From positions 744,001-808,000 of the forward strand of contig JALRMH010000004.1 of NCBI GenBank assembly GCA_026119935.1: a stretch of DNA of 64,000 nt, read 5' to 3'. Position numbers and translations under genes: made by a program. This stretch comes from Endothia cerciana (taxonomy: Eukaryota > Ascomycota > Sordariomycetes > Diaporthales > Cryphonectriaceae). Of this stretch, positions 34,306 through 45,324 are shown in pieces. The notes under the pieces are model-generated. The model saw only the letters and a program-made list of their open reading frames with translations, did no database searches and had not been told where the DNA came from. The first letter of the stretch is position 1. Each line of letters begins with the position of its first letter.

Positions 34306-35397
34306 ATGAATAGGACCCGTCCCCTCGCCAACATCATCTCATCCTCCCTCAAGACCGTCACCACAAGACCCAACAACACCCTCCAACACAGTAGGCACAT
34401 CATCTCAAAAATCACCCAACCCACCACCACCCTCACCACCACAACCACCCCGCGCCTTTACTCAGCTACTACTACTACATCACCACCGCCGGCAAGGATG
34501 GCCGCCAACGCCCAGACCCTCATCGACCTCGCCAAGCAGCGCCGGTCCTACTACCCGCTGTCCAAGGACCTGCCCATCACGCCCGCCCGCGTCCAGGAGA
34601 TCGCCAAGGACCTCCTCGACCAGATCCCCTCCTCCTTCAACTCCCAGTCCAACCGCGTCGTCGTCCTCTTCGGCGCCGAGCACGAGAAGCTGTGGGACTT
34701 CACCACCGAGATCCTCAAGGCCATCGTCCCCGCCGAGCAGTGGGAGGGCACCGCTGGCAAGATGGCCATGTTCAAGGCTGCCGCCGGAACCGTAAGTCCT
34801 GCTTCCCCCCCCCCTCCCCTCCTCCTCTCTCCCCTCTCCTCTCTCCTTTTTCTTCCTCTTCTTTCCTCCACTCTGCCTGCCCTCACACTGCCCCTCCCCC
34901 CAACCCCTCACTTCCTACCTCCCCCCCCCCCCGCAATGTAGCCCTCCACCCTGGCTCTGGGAAGAGTCATTTTCCCCTTTTTTTTTCTTTCCCTTCCTTT
35001 CTTTTTCTTTTTTATTTCTCTTGTCGACGACTCCCTCCCTGTGAACCCTCCCCTTCTGACGTAAGACCCGCAACAACAGGTCCTCTTCTACGAAGACCAG
35101 GCCGTCGTCAACGCCATGCAGGAGAAGTTCGCCCTCTACGCCGACCGCTTCCCCGTCTGGGCCGGCCACTCGGACGCCATGCTCCAGTGGGCCACCTGGA
35201 CCGCCCTCGAGTCCGAGGGCCTCGGCGCCAACCTGCAGCACTACAACCCCCTGATCGACCAGCGCGTCGCCGACGAGTGGAAGGTCCCCGCCGACTGGAA
35301 GCTCTCGGCCCAGCTCGTCTTCGGCGGCAAGACCGGCGAGGCCGGAGCCAAGGAGTTCCTGCCCCTGGACCAGAAGTTCAAGAGCTTCGGCGCCTGA
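34306..35397 (+). CDS. Nitroreductase-family protein (Frm2/Hbn1-like), possible mitochondrial form
   Basis: FMN-dependent NAD(P)H oxidoreductase of the nitroreductase superfamily. Fungal Frm2/Hbn1 relatives act in lipid signalling and oxidative-stress responses. Two exons, 34306-34791 and 35080-35397, are joined in phase 0 across a 288-bp, strongly pyrimidine-rich intron (GTAAGT...AACAACAG, with C12 at 34921-34932). They give 267 aa. The core begins at an internal ATG at 34498 (MAANAQTLIDLAKQRRSYYP) and has RVVVLFGAEHEKLWDF, then VLFYEDQAVV, the PVWAGHSDAM segment, LGANLQHYNPLID and FGGKTGEAGAKE, all typical of the family. From 34306 there is a 64-residue Ser/Thr/Arg-rich, acid-free leader resembling a mitochondrial presequence, so the two ATGs could give mitochondrial and cytosolic forms (inference). 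Confidence 0.88.
34792..35079 (+). other. 288-bp pyrimidine-rich intron of the nitroreductase gene
   Basis: Donor GTAAGT and acceptor CAACAG flank an almost uninterrupted C/T-rich stretch. It is several times longer than the other introns in this window (44-191 bp). Confidence 0.75.
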
Positions 35398-36105
35398 GTG
35401 TAGAGGCGGGAGCGGGGGGACGGACGGACGCCTGCCCCCCCCCCCCCAAAAACCCCGGGGAGTCGACGGGATAGAGAGGGAGAGGGGGGGAAAGAAAAAA
35501 AAAAAAGATTAAGCACGGGATAGAGGCGAAAGAACAGAGAAGGGAGATAACACTAGACATACAGAGGGGAAGGAGTCGGGGGGTGAATCTAGACTTCTAG
35601 ATCTGCCGCCGCCGTCGAGGTGGGCAGCAGCCGGCCGGCCGGCCGGCTTGCATTGGGCGGAGCGCTTTTCCTTGGATAATTACCTGCTCGTATCATACGT
35701 TCTTCCTGAACGACGAAATATACCATGGGTTTTGTTTTCCCCCCCATTTCCAGAACTGCACACGCGGTGACATCCCTCCCCCCCCCCCCCCAAACTCTCC
35801 ACCTCAGAAGTGAGATCGGCGACACGGGCGCATGCCGGGACCTCCCCACCTCCCAGAAGTTCCCGTCCGTATCCAATCGGGGGGATGTTGGCGTGGCACC
35901 TCGTCTCACGCCGTCCCTCCCCCCTCCCCCCGGCCCCTTTCGTTTAAAAAAAAAACCCCCCCGTTGGCATGCATGTATGCCAGAAGGTCCGGACACACGT
36001 CCGCACGAGCCCCAAAAGGGTTGGGGGGGAGGGGGACTGGCTGGCTGCCGGTGTCGAGATGACCCCAGGCTCGTGCCGCGGAAGTGGGAACCAAGCCGCG
36101 TGATT

Positions 36106-36136
36106 GGAGGAGGAGGAGGAGGAGGAGGAGGAGGAG

Positions 36137-36172
<36 letters not shown>

Positions 36173-36189
36173 AACGACGACGACAACGA
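36106..36189. repeat. Compound (GGA)n-(CGA)n microsatellite
   Basis: About 11 GGA triplets to 36138 switch to about 17 CGA triplets, the last ones with CAA interruptions. Confidence 0.92.
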
Positions 36190-36720
36190 TGCCCTGTGGG
36201 GGAAACAGGGCGAGGGGCTCCGGGGGGGCGGGGCTTTTGTTCTGGGATGAATAGCTATTGGGGCAGGACGAGAACATATCCGCTTCCTTTTTAGTACCTA
36301 CATCTTCACAGTCGCGGCCTCAGTCCGTTTTGCATGGCCAAGACTTGGGTATCTGGGTATCACTACCTGCATAAGTACATACCAGGTGGAGCTACATATA
36401 CAACAAGATCTTCCTCCGGAAAACCCTCCGGAAAACCCTCTCCACACCTGCTGAGCCTTTTCGGGGGCCTCTCAGGATGCCACCATCACTGCAGATACAG
36501 ATGAACCTTGTTCCAAGATGACATTTTTCTCTGATTTTCTTTTTTCTTCTTCTGTAGCTTCGTTCAAAAATTTGCAAAAATCGCGGGTGATGATGTGGAT
36601 CATCGGTATCTATCTACGACTATCTAAACTATATGGGTGCGTTCCCTTTCATGGATGGTGAGACGCATCCACCAGCATGAGTGGTATTGCAATCTGTATC
36701 GCAGCACTCTCTGCTTCTCT

Positions 36721-36750
36721 GCAATCTGCAATCTGCAATCTGCAACCTGC
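36721..36750. repeat. Heptanucleotide tandem GCAATCT, about 4 copies
   Basis: Four direct copies, the last with one change (AACCT). Intergenic. Confidence 0.88.
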
Positions 36751-37265
36751 ACACTCGTCCTCCTCGCGGTTGAGACTCTCCGCCCTGAAGCAAGCAGTCG
36801 GAGCAGAAGCTCGCTCATCTAAGCATCCGAAGCAATTGTGGATGCCCTCCTCGTCACTTCATCTGACAAATTGTTGTGCTTTCCTCGCCGTCATTCGTCA
36901 GTTCTGGCCGTAATTCATTCGTCCGTGCTGCCATGGCACATGGCGCCCGGGGCATCCATTTTGCTTGTCGATCTTCGCCCCGTGTCCCCAAAACTCCCGT
37001 CCAGTATCGATTCGTATAACAGTTTTAGAACCGTGACTTTCATCTTGATCTGGAACGTACGATCACGAGACTACTCGTAGTAGCGCTAGGGTTGGACCCC
37101 CCTCGGTACACAAAGGACGTACTGTCATATTGTGTGAGTGCGCCCTTTCTCAAAGCTGTACCGAGGCCATCCGGCGATGATGCCCGGGGTACGTGCGTTG
37201 ATCAAGTAACTTGGGGTTCAAGGTTCGTCATTTCCCGTCGAATTGAACCCAGGCACAGCGATCCC

Positions 37266-40223
37266 CTACAGGGTGTACTTGGCTTTCAGAGCTCGGCAGT
37301 CCTCAGCAGGGAGCTGGCTGAGGAACTGGTCGAAGTGCGGGATCATTTGCCGATAGACGTTGATGATCTACGGAATTGGGTTAGTGTTATTCTGTACCCG
37401 GGAAAGGGGGCTGCGCTTGTTCTTGTCGGTAGACTCACCTTCTGGAAAAGGTCATGTAGTTCGCGGTTGATATCGCTCGGCAACCTCGTGTCGTACTGCG
37501 CTATGCACTGAAAGTACGACAGCATGCTCTTCTCCATCGCCTGGGGATTCTGCCCGACAATCAGGGTGAAACCCTTCAGCGCACTCGCTTTCTCATCTGT
37601 GGAGTCCAGCTCGGTCATCGCACCCAGAAACTCGTCGGCAAACGTCGACAGATGAGGCGCCAGGGCATCTGCGTTGTGCAGGCCCAAGCGGCCAAGGGCA
37701 ATCGCGGCGTTCTCGGTCACGCTGATGGGCACAGTCGGATTGACCATGATCTGCACGAAACGCTTCATCAGATCATTCACGTACAGCGCCATACCCTTTC
37801 CGTTTTGAATGGCGATCTCTCCGGCGCTCCAACAGGCGTTGTTGACCACGCTGAAGCAGCCCTCGATGTCCTCGTCGACTACATTATCGAAGTCGAGCTG
37901 CCTGAGTAGTATGGGGAATATCGTTGATAGGTGATTTTGTAGCTGTGGGAATACATATTTGGCGCAGTCGCCAAGAAGAGCGTACGCCGACTGTCGGACC
38001 TCGTCCGTTGGGTCCTCCATGCAGAGATTCAGGAGCTCGAAGAAGGCCGGGTCCGCGTCCTTGACCAGAGCTTGGGCCTTGTCATCCTCAAGGCATTGGA
38101 TGATGGCGCTGAGGAGATCGATGCTGGTAACGAGGAAGTCCTTGTCGGGTTGCTCGAAGTTGTGGTTGGTCTTCGCTGCCAAGGTCTGTTCGAGATTCTG
38201 GTGGATGATGGTGACACAGCGCCTGAAGATGGGGTGTGCATATGGAGCGAATGCGTCTCTCATGGCCATGGCGACGTAAGAGAGACACTCGAGGAGCGGG
38301 AATACCTCGCGCGATTCATCTGCGACCTTGTGCCACCGGTCGATCAGGGCGGGCATCAGCTGGCCCGAGTGTTCTGGCAGCGCCAAGACCGGCCCGACAT
38401 TCTCCGCGAGGGTCTGCACGCAGTCGTAGAGAATGTACATGTTCTTATCCTTGTACTTGGCGAAGCACCGGATGAACTGCTGGACGATCGGTCCGGTGTA
38501 AGGCTCGAGCACCTTTCCAGCCTTCTCCTCGAGATTCGCCATGGCCGACGCACCAGCCTCCTGGACCTTCTTGTTACTGTCGAGCATCTTGTGCAGGATA
38601 CCCTCCATCATCGGCACGAAGTATGCCTGTACTTGTTGTGGGTCTTTCAGGTTGGCAGCCCACGATGAGTAACGGCCAAGCGTCCAGCATGTGATCTGTC
38701 GGACGATGGGCTCTGGGTCGTTCAAGAGGGAGATGAGGTACGAAACCAGCTCCGGCAGGTGAGGCGTGACCACTGTTATGCAGCCCTCCGCGACAGCGCC
38801 CAGGGCGAGAACTGCGGCCTCTCGGCGCGGCCACTCCTCATGCTTCAAATTTGTCGTCAGATACGGGAGGATGCATTCGAAGACCGGATCCCTGAAATCA
38901 CGCGCGAAGACGTCCAACGCGGCTGCAGAGCATTTTCGCAGTGTCCACTTCTCATCTGGATTCTCGTCGCCAAATTCCTCGTCGAGTTCGTCGATCTCGC
39001 CCTCCTCCAGATCGTTATCCATGCTGGCAAGCTTCTGGTACGCGTTGCCGTTCTCGGCGGCGTCAGCCGAGTGATGCGCGGCAAGCTTGCGCGCCGATTT
39101 GCTCTGCGCGAACTGGGGCTTGATGTCTTCAGCGCGGTCTTCCTCTTCCTCGTCGTCCGACGCGCCGCCCAGCAGAGCAATGTCCTCGCCGCTGTAGACC
39201 ATAGATTCCAGCAGGACAGGGATGATCTTCTGGATGTAAGGGCTCAAGGCCTGCCACAAGTTTTCGTGCTCGCCGACCGTCAGCCAGAACTCTGCCGCCT
39301 CGCACGCAAGCTCCTCATCCTCGCTCTTCTGCTGCGTGATGATATAATCCACAAGGCCAGCGATATGCGGCGTCAGCTTGTCGGGCCTCGTGTCGACCAG
39401 CTGCACGAAGCAGCGACAGACCTGACGCCGGACGTCGTCGTCGGCATCGTTGGCCAGGGTGAAGAGTGCCTGGAGAAGGTCGTCTATGCAGTTGAGCATA
39501 GCCTGGGTCTTGCGGGGTGTAAAGACGTTGATTGCAGTCAGCGCCTGGGCGCGCACCCTGGGCAGACTGCTCTTGGTGGCCTGGATGAACTTGGGCAGCA
39601 GATAGTTGAGCGGTCTCTGGCCATTCTGCTCGCGCTGCAATATCTTAAAGTTGTCCTCGCAAATCTTGGCCATGGCCGCCATTGCGCCCTCCTGGGCCTC
39701 TGGAGACACCTGGCCGGTCTCGTTCCCGATCATCTTCAGGAGCTCGGGAAGGAACTCGGGCCAGGAGTATATGCCCACGCGGCTGATGAGCTCTGTCGCA
39801 ATATTTCCGGCATAACTTCGGATCTGAGGAGACTTGTCTTGTATGCCAAGAGGCACGGCCATCTTGATCAGGCCCAAGGACGTCTCCGGTATCTGCTTGA
39901 AGTTGAACTTGACGTTATTCTTCAGCATGATCGCCGCGGAGGAGCGAACAAGGCCATAGTCTTGAGCAGAGAAGGTGAGGCCCTGGGGTGGGTCGGGGCT
40001 GGAGAAGAGGTAGGCTAGGTAGTTGTTGAAGTCTGGTGAGGCCTTGGCTTGTGATAGCATCTGTGAGGGAGGAGTCAGCAGCGTCGTTCCAGCACGGGCG
40101 ACCACCACCAGAAAGCCGTACCAGCTCCGCCTTCCTCTGAGCCGCCTTGTCGAAGCCGCTGAGGGAGTCCTTGAGGTAGACGGCCAGAGTCTGGAGAGAC
40201 TCGGGCGACGGTTGCCACGCCAT
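37266..40223 (-). CDS. kap104: Transportin (importin beta-2, Kap104 family)
   Basis: Nuclear import receptor that carries PY-NLS cargoes such as hnRNP-like RNA-binding proteins through nuclear pores and releases them on RanGTP. Three exons on the minus strand, 40122-40223, 37439-40060 and 37266-37367, have introns of 61 bp (GTACGG) and 71 bp (GTGAGT...CGTAG). They give 941 aa, the usual length. The N-terminus MAWQPSPESLQTL and the PDFNNYL and MLKNNVKFNF motifs are characteristic. HEAT repeats fill the chain. The cargo-release acidic loop is at about 330-355 (SDDEEEED, ending IKPQF), followed by a second acidic stretch ending ENPDEKWTLRKCSAAALDV. Further family signatures are ITCWTLGRYSSW, DSNKKVQEAGASA, PLLECLSYVA and NNACWSAGEIAIQNG. 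The long open frame on the opposite strand is only its shadow. Confidence 0.95.
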
Positions 40224-42510
40224 GATGGAGGACGGGGGAGGGTAGTGAGGGTGCAGCAGGGCACCACCTCCACAAGAAGCCGGAGTAAGGTCGATAAGGG
40301 GTTACCCGAGTGTCAGGAGGCCTGCTCTGGTAGTACTCGATCAATCTGGTCGAGGAGGGATGAGGAGGGGGAGTGGGAGCGGATGTGAGAGGGTTCGCCG
40401 GGGAAGAAGAAGGGTTGAGAGCTAGCGGCTGGGCTGGGCAGGCTTGTATGGGGAGCGGGTGCCGCCCAGCGGTGGTAGTAGAGATTGGTGGGGTGTCTGG
40501 CAGGGGCGGGCGGGCTCCAAAGATTGCAACCCCTCCCCAAAATACCAGGCGCCGTTACCAGCCAGGAAACAATGCAAACAGCAGCGGCAGAATATCACAA
40601 ATTTTCAGCAGGGCGAAGAAAAGAAAAAAAAAAAGGAAAAAAAAAAAAAGGGAGCGAATGGGGGGGGAAACCAGCGAGATTCTGTGAAGTCGAGCACATT
40701 ACATCGTTCTAGACTCCCATTAGAGACTTTAACAATGTGAAATCGGGGCCCAGAGCCGCCTTCAAACAGACAGAAGCAAGAGGCACTTTGGTGTCTGAAT
40801 TTTACCATAGTACTCCCGCCTCCCGCCGGCCTTGCTCTGATCAGAACTCAAAACTGATTTCGGGGCTGTGGCTGCTCAAGTGGGTCTTCTTTATTTCTGG
40901 ACATGTGGAGGCCAAGTGATATCAACCTGCCGGGACCGTTGGGCCCGTTATGGCTGCAGGTGAGCAGCTTTTCGGAAGGAAATTCCTGACTGGTTGCGAT
41001 CAGCAGAGAAGGAGACCTAAGTTACAGTACGTGCCTGGACTTAGGCTTCTCACCTTAGAAATCCAACTTGGTCTCGTGGCCACAGCCATGGATGCCAGTA
41101 CCCGAGTTTCACTGAGACCCCTGACATGCGGACTAGGGGCCTACACTCTACATGACGAGCAGAGCGCCATCTCGCCGGCCTGACAGCACAAACGGGAGTC
41201 TTCGTCCCTTGTTTATTTTTCCTTTCTTCTTCCGTCTGTCTTTCTTTCCTTCTTCCACTGGACCTCCAGGACCTCAGATGACTGACCAGAACAGGCAGCA
41301 TAGACAAGATGATATCTTGAATGGGCCCTGGGAGCTGATCATACTGCAGCATCATTGGCGGATAGGCCAGGGTGCCACCTTTATTGGGCCTGCAGGTGGG
41401 CAGCCATGTTGCAAGCCTCTTGTGTCAATGTATTGTCGACCCCCGCCCTTGACGTAGGTAGTAGCATCCCAACGGCCATGTGCGGTGATGCTGCAGGATA
41501 CTGCCCTTCTTAATATTCGTTTCCCGACCGCTTTGCCACCCCCCCCCCAGCTATTGGAGGCTTGCTTGACACCCTGCGGTACCCCCGGCGTGTCATGTCG
41601 TGAACCGCACGCGAGAGCAGCATTGCCACTTTGGTGTGCGGCCTGGAAATCGTCAAGGAGGCCGGGCGAGTCTGGGTATCACCCTGACAGCGACTTGTCC
41701 AAAGCTTGTTCCTGGCCGAGGCGCGTTTGATAGTTTGATGACTGGTTGGGTCGGGTCTGCCAGCGGCCTCGGCATGAGCCGAAGACATCCAGCCGCTCAG
41801 GGATCAGAGCTTGTGTCAATCGATCCGTCTGAACAGAGATTAGACGAAGCCAAACGGCATCCTCGCTCTTTGTATCTATCGTGGCTCATGACTTATTGCA
41901 AGGGTGGTCAGTCGTGGCGGTTTCGGAACCGAGCAACGTCGTTTGCTCGTCACATCGCGTGTGCCCCCAGGATATTCCAGCCAGGACCTGCCCAGGTGGG
42001 GTCGGTACTGTCATGCGACCCTCGGGCTGCTGAGTAGAGGAGAGAGTTGCTGGTAGAGCTATCTAGTGTATAGGATCCGACTGCCTTGATTTCAGACACC
42101 CCCCGATATTCTCATAGGCTAAACCCATTTGTGAGCGCCTGCCAATCTGGCTTCTTGCTCATCTTGGTCTCTGCTCTGCTCAGCCCAACTCAGCCCAGCT
42201 CAGACTCATCTCGTGGGAGCTCTCAAAAGGTCCGGCGTACAGGTCTGTGTGCCTCGACCATCTACACTGGCCTTCTTGGCCTGGTTGGTGTTGGGAACTG
42301 ATACGGTGAGTCTCTGCCACCGCTGAGCTCGCTGTGGGGCAGGTCACACATTCTCGGCGCTCGCCCGCCCGCTCCCAGACACAAGCGAAGCCTCTTGTGT
42401 GACAGCCTCTGCCCTGCCCTGTAACTGCACTTGCTCTAGCAGGACCACGGGAAAGCCAGCCAAGGGCTGCAGGTCCCGACTCCGCCGGGTTCCTGACACC
42501 CAAAAGGTCT
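40224..42510. other. Intergenic region upstream of Kap104 and downstream of Pba4
   Basis: Contains the Kap104 promoter, A-rich tracts at 40620-40650 and a C-rich tract at 41539-41547. Frames at 41.1-42.3 kb lack motifs and conserved starts. No gene is supported. Confidence 0.5.
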
Positions 42511-43043
42511 TCATGAGCTGCTGATAGACATCCCAGAAACCCCATTCGTGATACCCAGAGACGTCTGCAGTTTCTCCGTGACGACCTCAACCACCTTCCT
42601 GAAAGCTTCCATCTCCTCCTCCACGGTGCCACCAAGCCCTGCGCCTGCAAAGCTCACCGAGCTGCCCACGTATACAGGGAGCTGGGCCTTCCTCGCGAAG
42701 AGGCGCGCCAGGCGCGAGGTGAACTCCAGTGAGGACTCGACGCTGAAGAGGGGCGTCGAGAGAGGCTGGGCTGGGTTGGATTTCTGATGCCAGAGGTCAG
42801 TATAGCGATTCGGCCGAGGTGCTGCTAGCAACCTAGGGGGAAGGGGTGAGTAGGACTCACGTCTGGCAGCGCGTAGACGAAGGAGCCCATGGGCGGCGGG
42901 CTCGACATTTCATCCGCCGCCGCGGTCGTCAGCAGGATTATGATGGACTTCGTCTGGACGGTCAGATGGACGTATACCCGGGTATTGAGAGACCGCGGAA
43001 GGGGGAAGGAGAGCTGGAACGTCTCCGCTGCAGTCGCCGCCAT
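42511..43043 (-). CDS. pba4: Proteasome assembly chaperone 4 (Pba4/PAC4)
   Basis: Small chaperone that, with Pba3/PAC3, helps assemble the 20S proteasome alpha ring. Two exons, 42861-43043 and 42511-42783, are joined in phase 0 across a 77-bp intron (GTGAGT, acceptor CATCAG). They give 151 aa, which is normal for the family. Recognisable segments are FQLSFPLPRSLNTRVYVHLT, PPMGSFVYALPD, QPLSTPLFSVESSLEF, ARLFARKAQLPVYVGSSVSF and GGTVEEEMEAFRKVV. The frame continues upstream to a TTG at 43169, but the first ATG is at 43043 (MAATAAETFQ), which leaves the conserved beta strands intact. It diverges from the methyltransferase gene starting at 43895. Confidence 0.88.
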
Positions 43044-43894
43044 CCTCGCGGATACGAAGCTGGCACCTGCGGCTGATGGGATGGCGGGCAGGCGTGACAG
43101 GTCTGGGCCTGATGCTGGATGGGCAGCTGGTGAACCGCCAAATGTGCCGGGCTCTTCTTGCTTGGTCAAGATCGGGATGCGGGTACAGCCAAGGTAATGG
43201 TCTCGGGGTGAATCTTTTCTTGGCCTGGAGTTGGCAAAACAAATATCAGCTTACGAGGTGCATTGCAGTGCGTCCGTCAACCTGAAGCCTTCCGGTGTGC
43301 TTGGTTTGCTGCTGTAGCAGCCCGGCCTACGGGGTGTCTTCGGCGGGTAAAGCGGGCATTAGCGGTCCAGGTCCCCACACACTACAGGGGGTTCTGGAAA
43401 AGACTTCAGTGGACGGTGTGCAAGCTGGGCGGGCAGCTTGGCAGACCCACCTTTTCCTGCCATGCACAGCAGCAAACCTGGCCTGGCCTGGGGCTGTCAG
43501 TCCTCACTAACCATTACTGAGCATGCCCTGCTCCAATCTTCACTCTCGGCGATGGAGAACAACAGTTGATGATGTCTGGTTTTGTTCTTGGATAACACCG
43601 TCGTCTTCCCTCCTATTGATATCTCTTGTCTCCACATCTACTTCTAATGCTGCCCAGCATGTACCTCAACAATTCTTAGTCAACCCTCCTCTGGTGATTA
43701 AGTCCGAAGATATCACCGACAGCGCATTTCCCATGAGAGTTCTCACCACCACCTCACCCTCGCCGATACTCAAGGACGGCTCTCATAATCCCGCAGAGAC
43801 GGTTGCCTCTGGGCATAAATATCTCATTCCCGGGCACAGAAACATCAAGTTCGCCTCAGGTCGAAGTAGCTCCCACCACCTCGAATACAGCAAC
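43044..43894. other. Divergent promoter region between Pba4 and the carnosine-methyltransferase-like gene
   Basis: About 850 bp separate two outward-facing start codons, so regulatory sites for both genes probably lie here. A frame continues upstream of 43895 without stops to 43523, so a longer N-terminus of the + gene is possible. Confidence 0.55.
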
Positions 43895-45324
43895 ATGACC
43901 ACTCCGCAGCCCATGGACGAGAGCGACTGGCAGGGCGTCGACAAGACCGTCGATGACCCGGAGGAGGCCAGAGTCATGTTCTGCGCTCTGGACTCGTTCT
44001 TGTCAGTTGATTCAACCCAGGTCACCAACTCAGCGCTGAAATTACTGTCACCACACCTTTGCTGCGTTTTGGGGAGAGGGTGCACGTGGAGCTATATCCA
44101 TCATCTATGACATGTACTAGCCAGTCATGTATACGTCACTTCAGATGAGAATGCCTTATACCCTCTCCTTCAAGCTACTGACAGCCCTGTAGGCAATATG
44201 GAAAGGTTGCCCATTTCAACTGCACCCATCTGCGCCGCCAATCCTTCTACGCCCTGCCCGAGGCTCACTGGAAGATGCTTGCCGCTCCTCCCTTCAGCTA
44301 TCTTGAGACCCTGGACAAGGTCGATGCGGCTATTGACTCCAATGCTGACCTTGCCCGGAACATCGTGAAGCACGGGCTGCGGAGCTTCCATGTCTACGAG
44401 CACACCGAGGAGGGCCAATCCCAGGTCATGCCCGAGCAGTGGGTCGGCGTTGCTAAGTACAGCGATATCGACAAGGCGAGGAGCACCATTCGCCAGTTCT
44501 ACCGTGACTGGTCTGCTGAGGGCGCTGAGGAGCGCGAGGCCAGCTACGGTCCCATCAAGCGTGCTCTGGATGCCGAGCGCGCCAACAAGCCCGAGGTTCA
44601 GCACCTGAAGGTTCTTGTCCCGGGTGCTGGCCTGGGCAGACTCGTCTTCGACCTGAGCTTGGGCGGCTTCGATGCGGAGGGTAACGAGATCTCCTATCAT
44701 CAACTCGTTGCGTCCTCCTATATCCTCAACTATGTACAGTCCGCCGGTCAGCACACTATCTACCCATGGGTCCACGCCTTCTCCAACCACAACACCCGCG
44801 AGCGCCATCTTCAGGGCTACAGAGTCCCCGATATTCACCCTGCAACGGCAATGTCGACAGCACAGGGTGTCGGTCCCATGTCGATGTGCGCCGCAGACTT
44901 CCTCTGTCTCTACAGTGATGAGGAGCACGAAAGCACCTACGACGCCGTGGCCTCCGTCTTCTTCCTTGACACCGCGCCCAACCTGATCCGCTACCTCGAG
45001 ACCATCTACTACTGCCTCAAGCCTGGCGGTGTCCTCATCAACATCGGACCACTTCTCTGGCACTTCGAGAACAACGCCCCTGGTAACCACGGTCACGACG
45101 ACGATGGCGATGGTGAGCATGACGCCAACAACTCGTCGGGGATCGCGGACCCGGGCAGCTTCGAGCTGTCTGCCGACGAGGTGATGGCGCTCGTCAAGAG
45201 CGTCGGCTTCGTGGTCGAGAAGATGGAGTCAGGCATCAAGGCTCCTTACATCCAGGACCCGCAGTCAATGCTGCAGACGATTTACCATGCCACCTTTTGG
45301 GTGGCGCGCAAGCCTGCGGTCTGA
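43895..45324 (+). CDS. N2227-like / carnosine N-methyltransferase family protein
   Basis: SAM-dependent methyltransferase; relatives (human CARNMT1, yeast YNL092W) methylate the imidazole of histidine-containing dipeptides and some proteins. Two exons, 43895-44001 and 44193-45324, are joined across a 191-bp intron (GTCAGT...CCTGTAG) to read DSFLQYGKVAHFN, exactly the family's junction, giving 412 aa. Key segments are DDPEEARVMFCALDSF, RRQSFYALPEAHWKML, IRQFYRDWSAEG, the SAM-binding VLVPGAGLGRLVFDLS (Gly-rich loop near residues 179-186), GNEISYHQLVASSYILNYV, the DFL acidic loop, SVFFLDTAPNLIRYLE and KPGGVLINIGPLLWHFE. An acidic Asp/Asn insertion (GHDDDGDGEHD) follows. The C-terminus QTIYHATFWVARKP is canonical. 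Histidine dipeptides are not established in fungi, so the substrate is open. Confidence 0.93.

Larger units (their letters stand above)
35398..37265. other. Convergent intergenic region with GGA/CGA compound repeat
   Basis: Holds the 3' ends of the nitroreductase and transportin genes. Features are C13 at 35435-35447, C14 at 35778-35791, a compound GGA-CGA array at 36106-36189, and a GCAATCT heptamer tandem at 36721-36750. No gene seen; the Ser- or Val-rich frames here are translations of the repeats. Confidence 0.55.

Noticed and set aside
35906..36277. Poly-Val and poly-Ser frames
   Set aside because: Translations of the GGA/CGA microsatellite.
38759..40018. 419-codon plus-strand open frame inside the transportin gene
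   Set aside because: Antisense shadow of Kap104: codon bias of the real exon keeps this frame open, and the translation has no motif.
44170..45120. 316-codon minus-strand frame opposite the carnosine-methyltransferase-like gene
   Set aside because: Antisense shadow rich in Val and Gly; the forward strand matches the family end to end.
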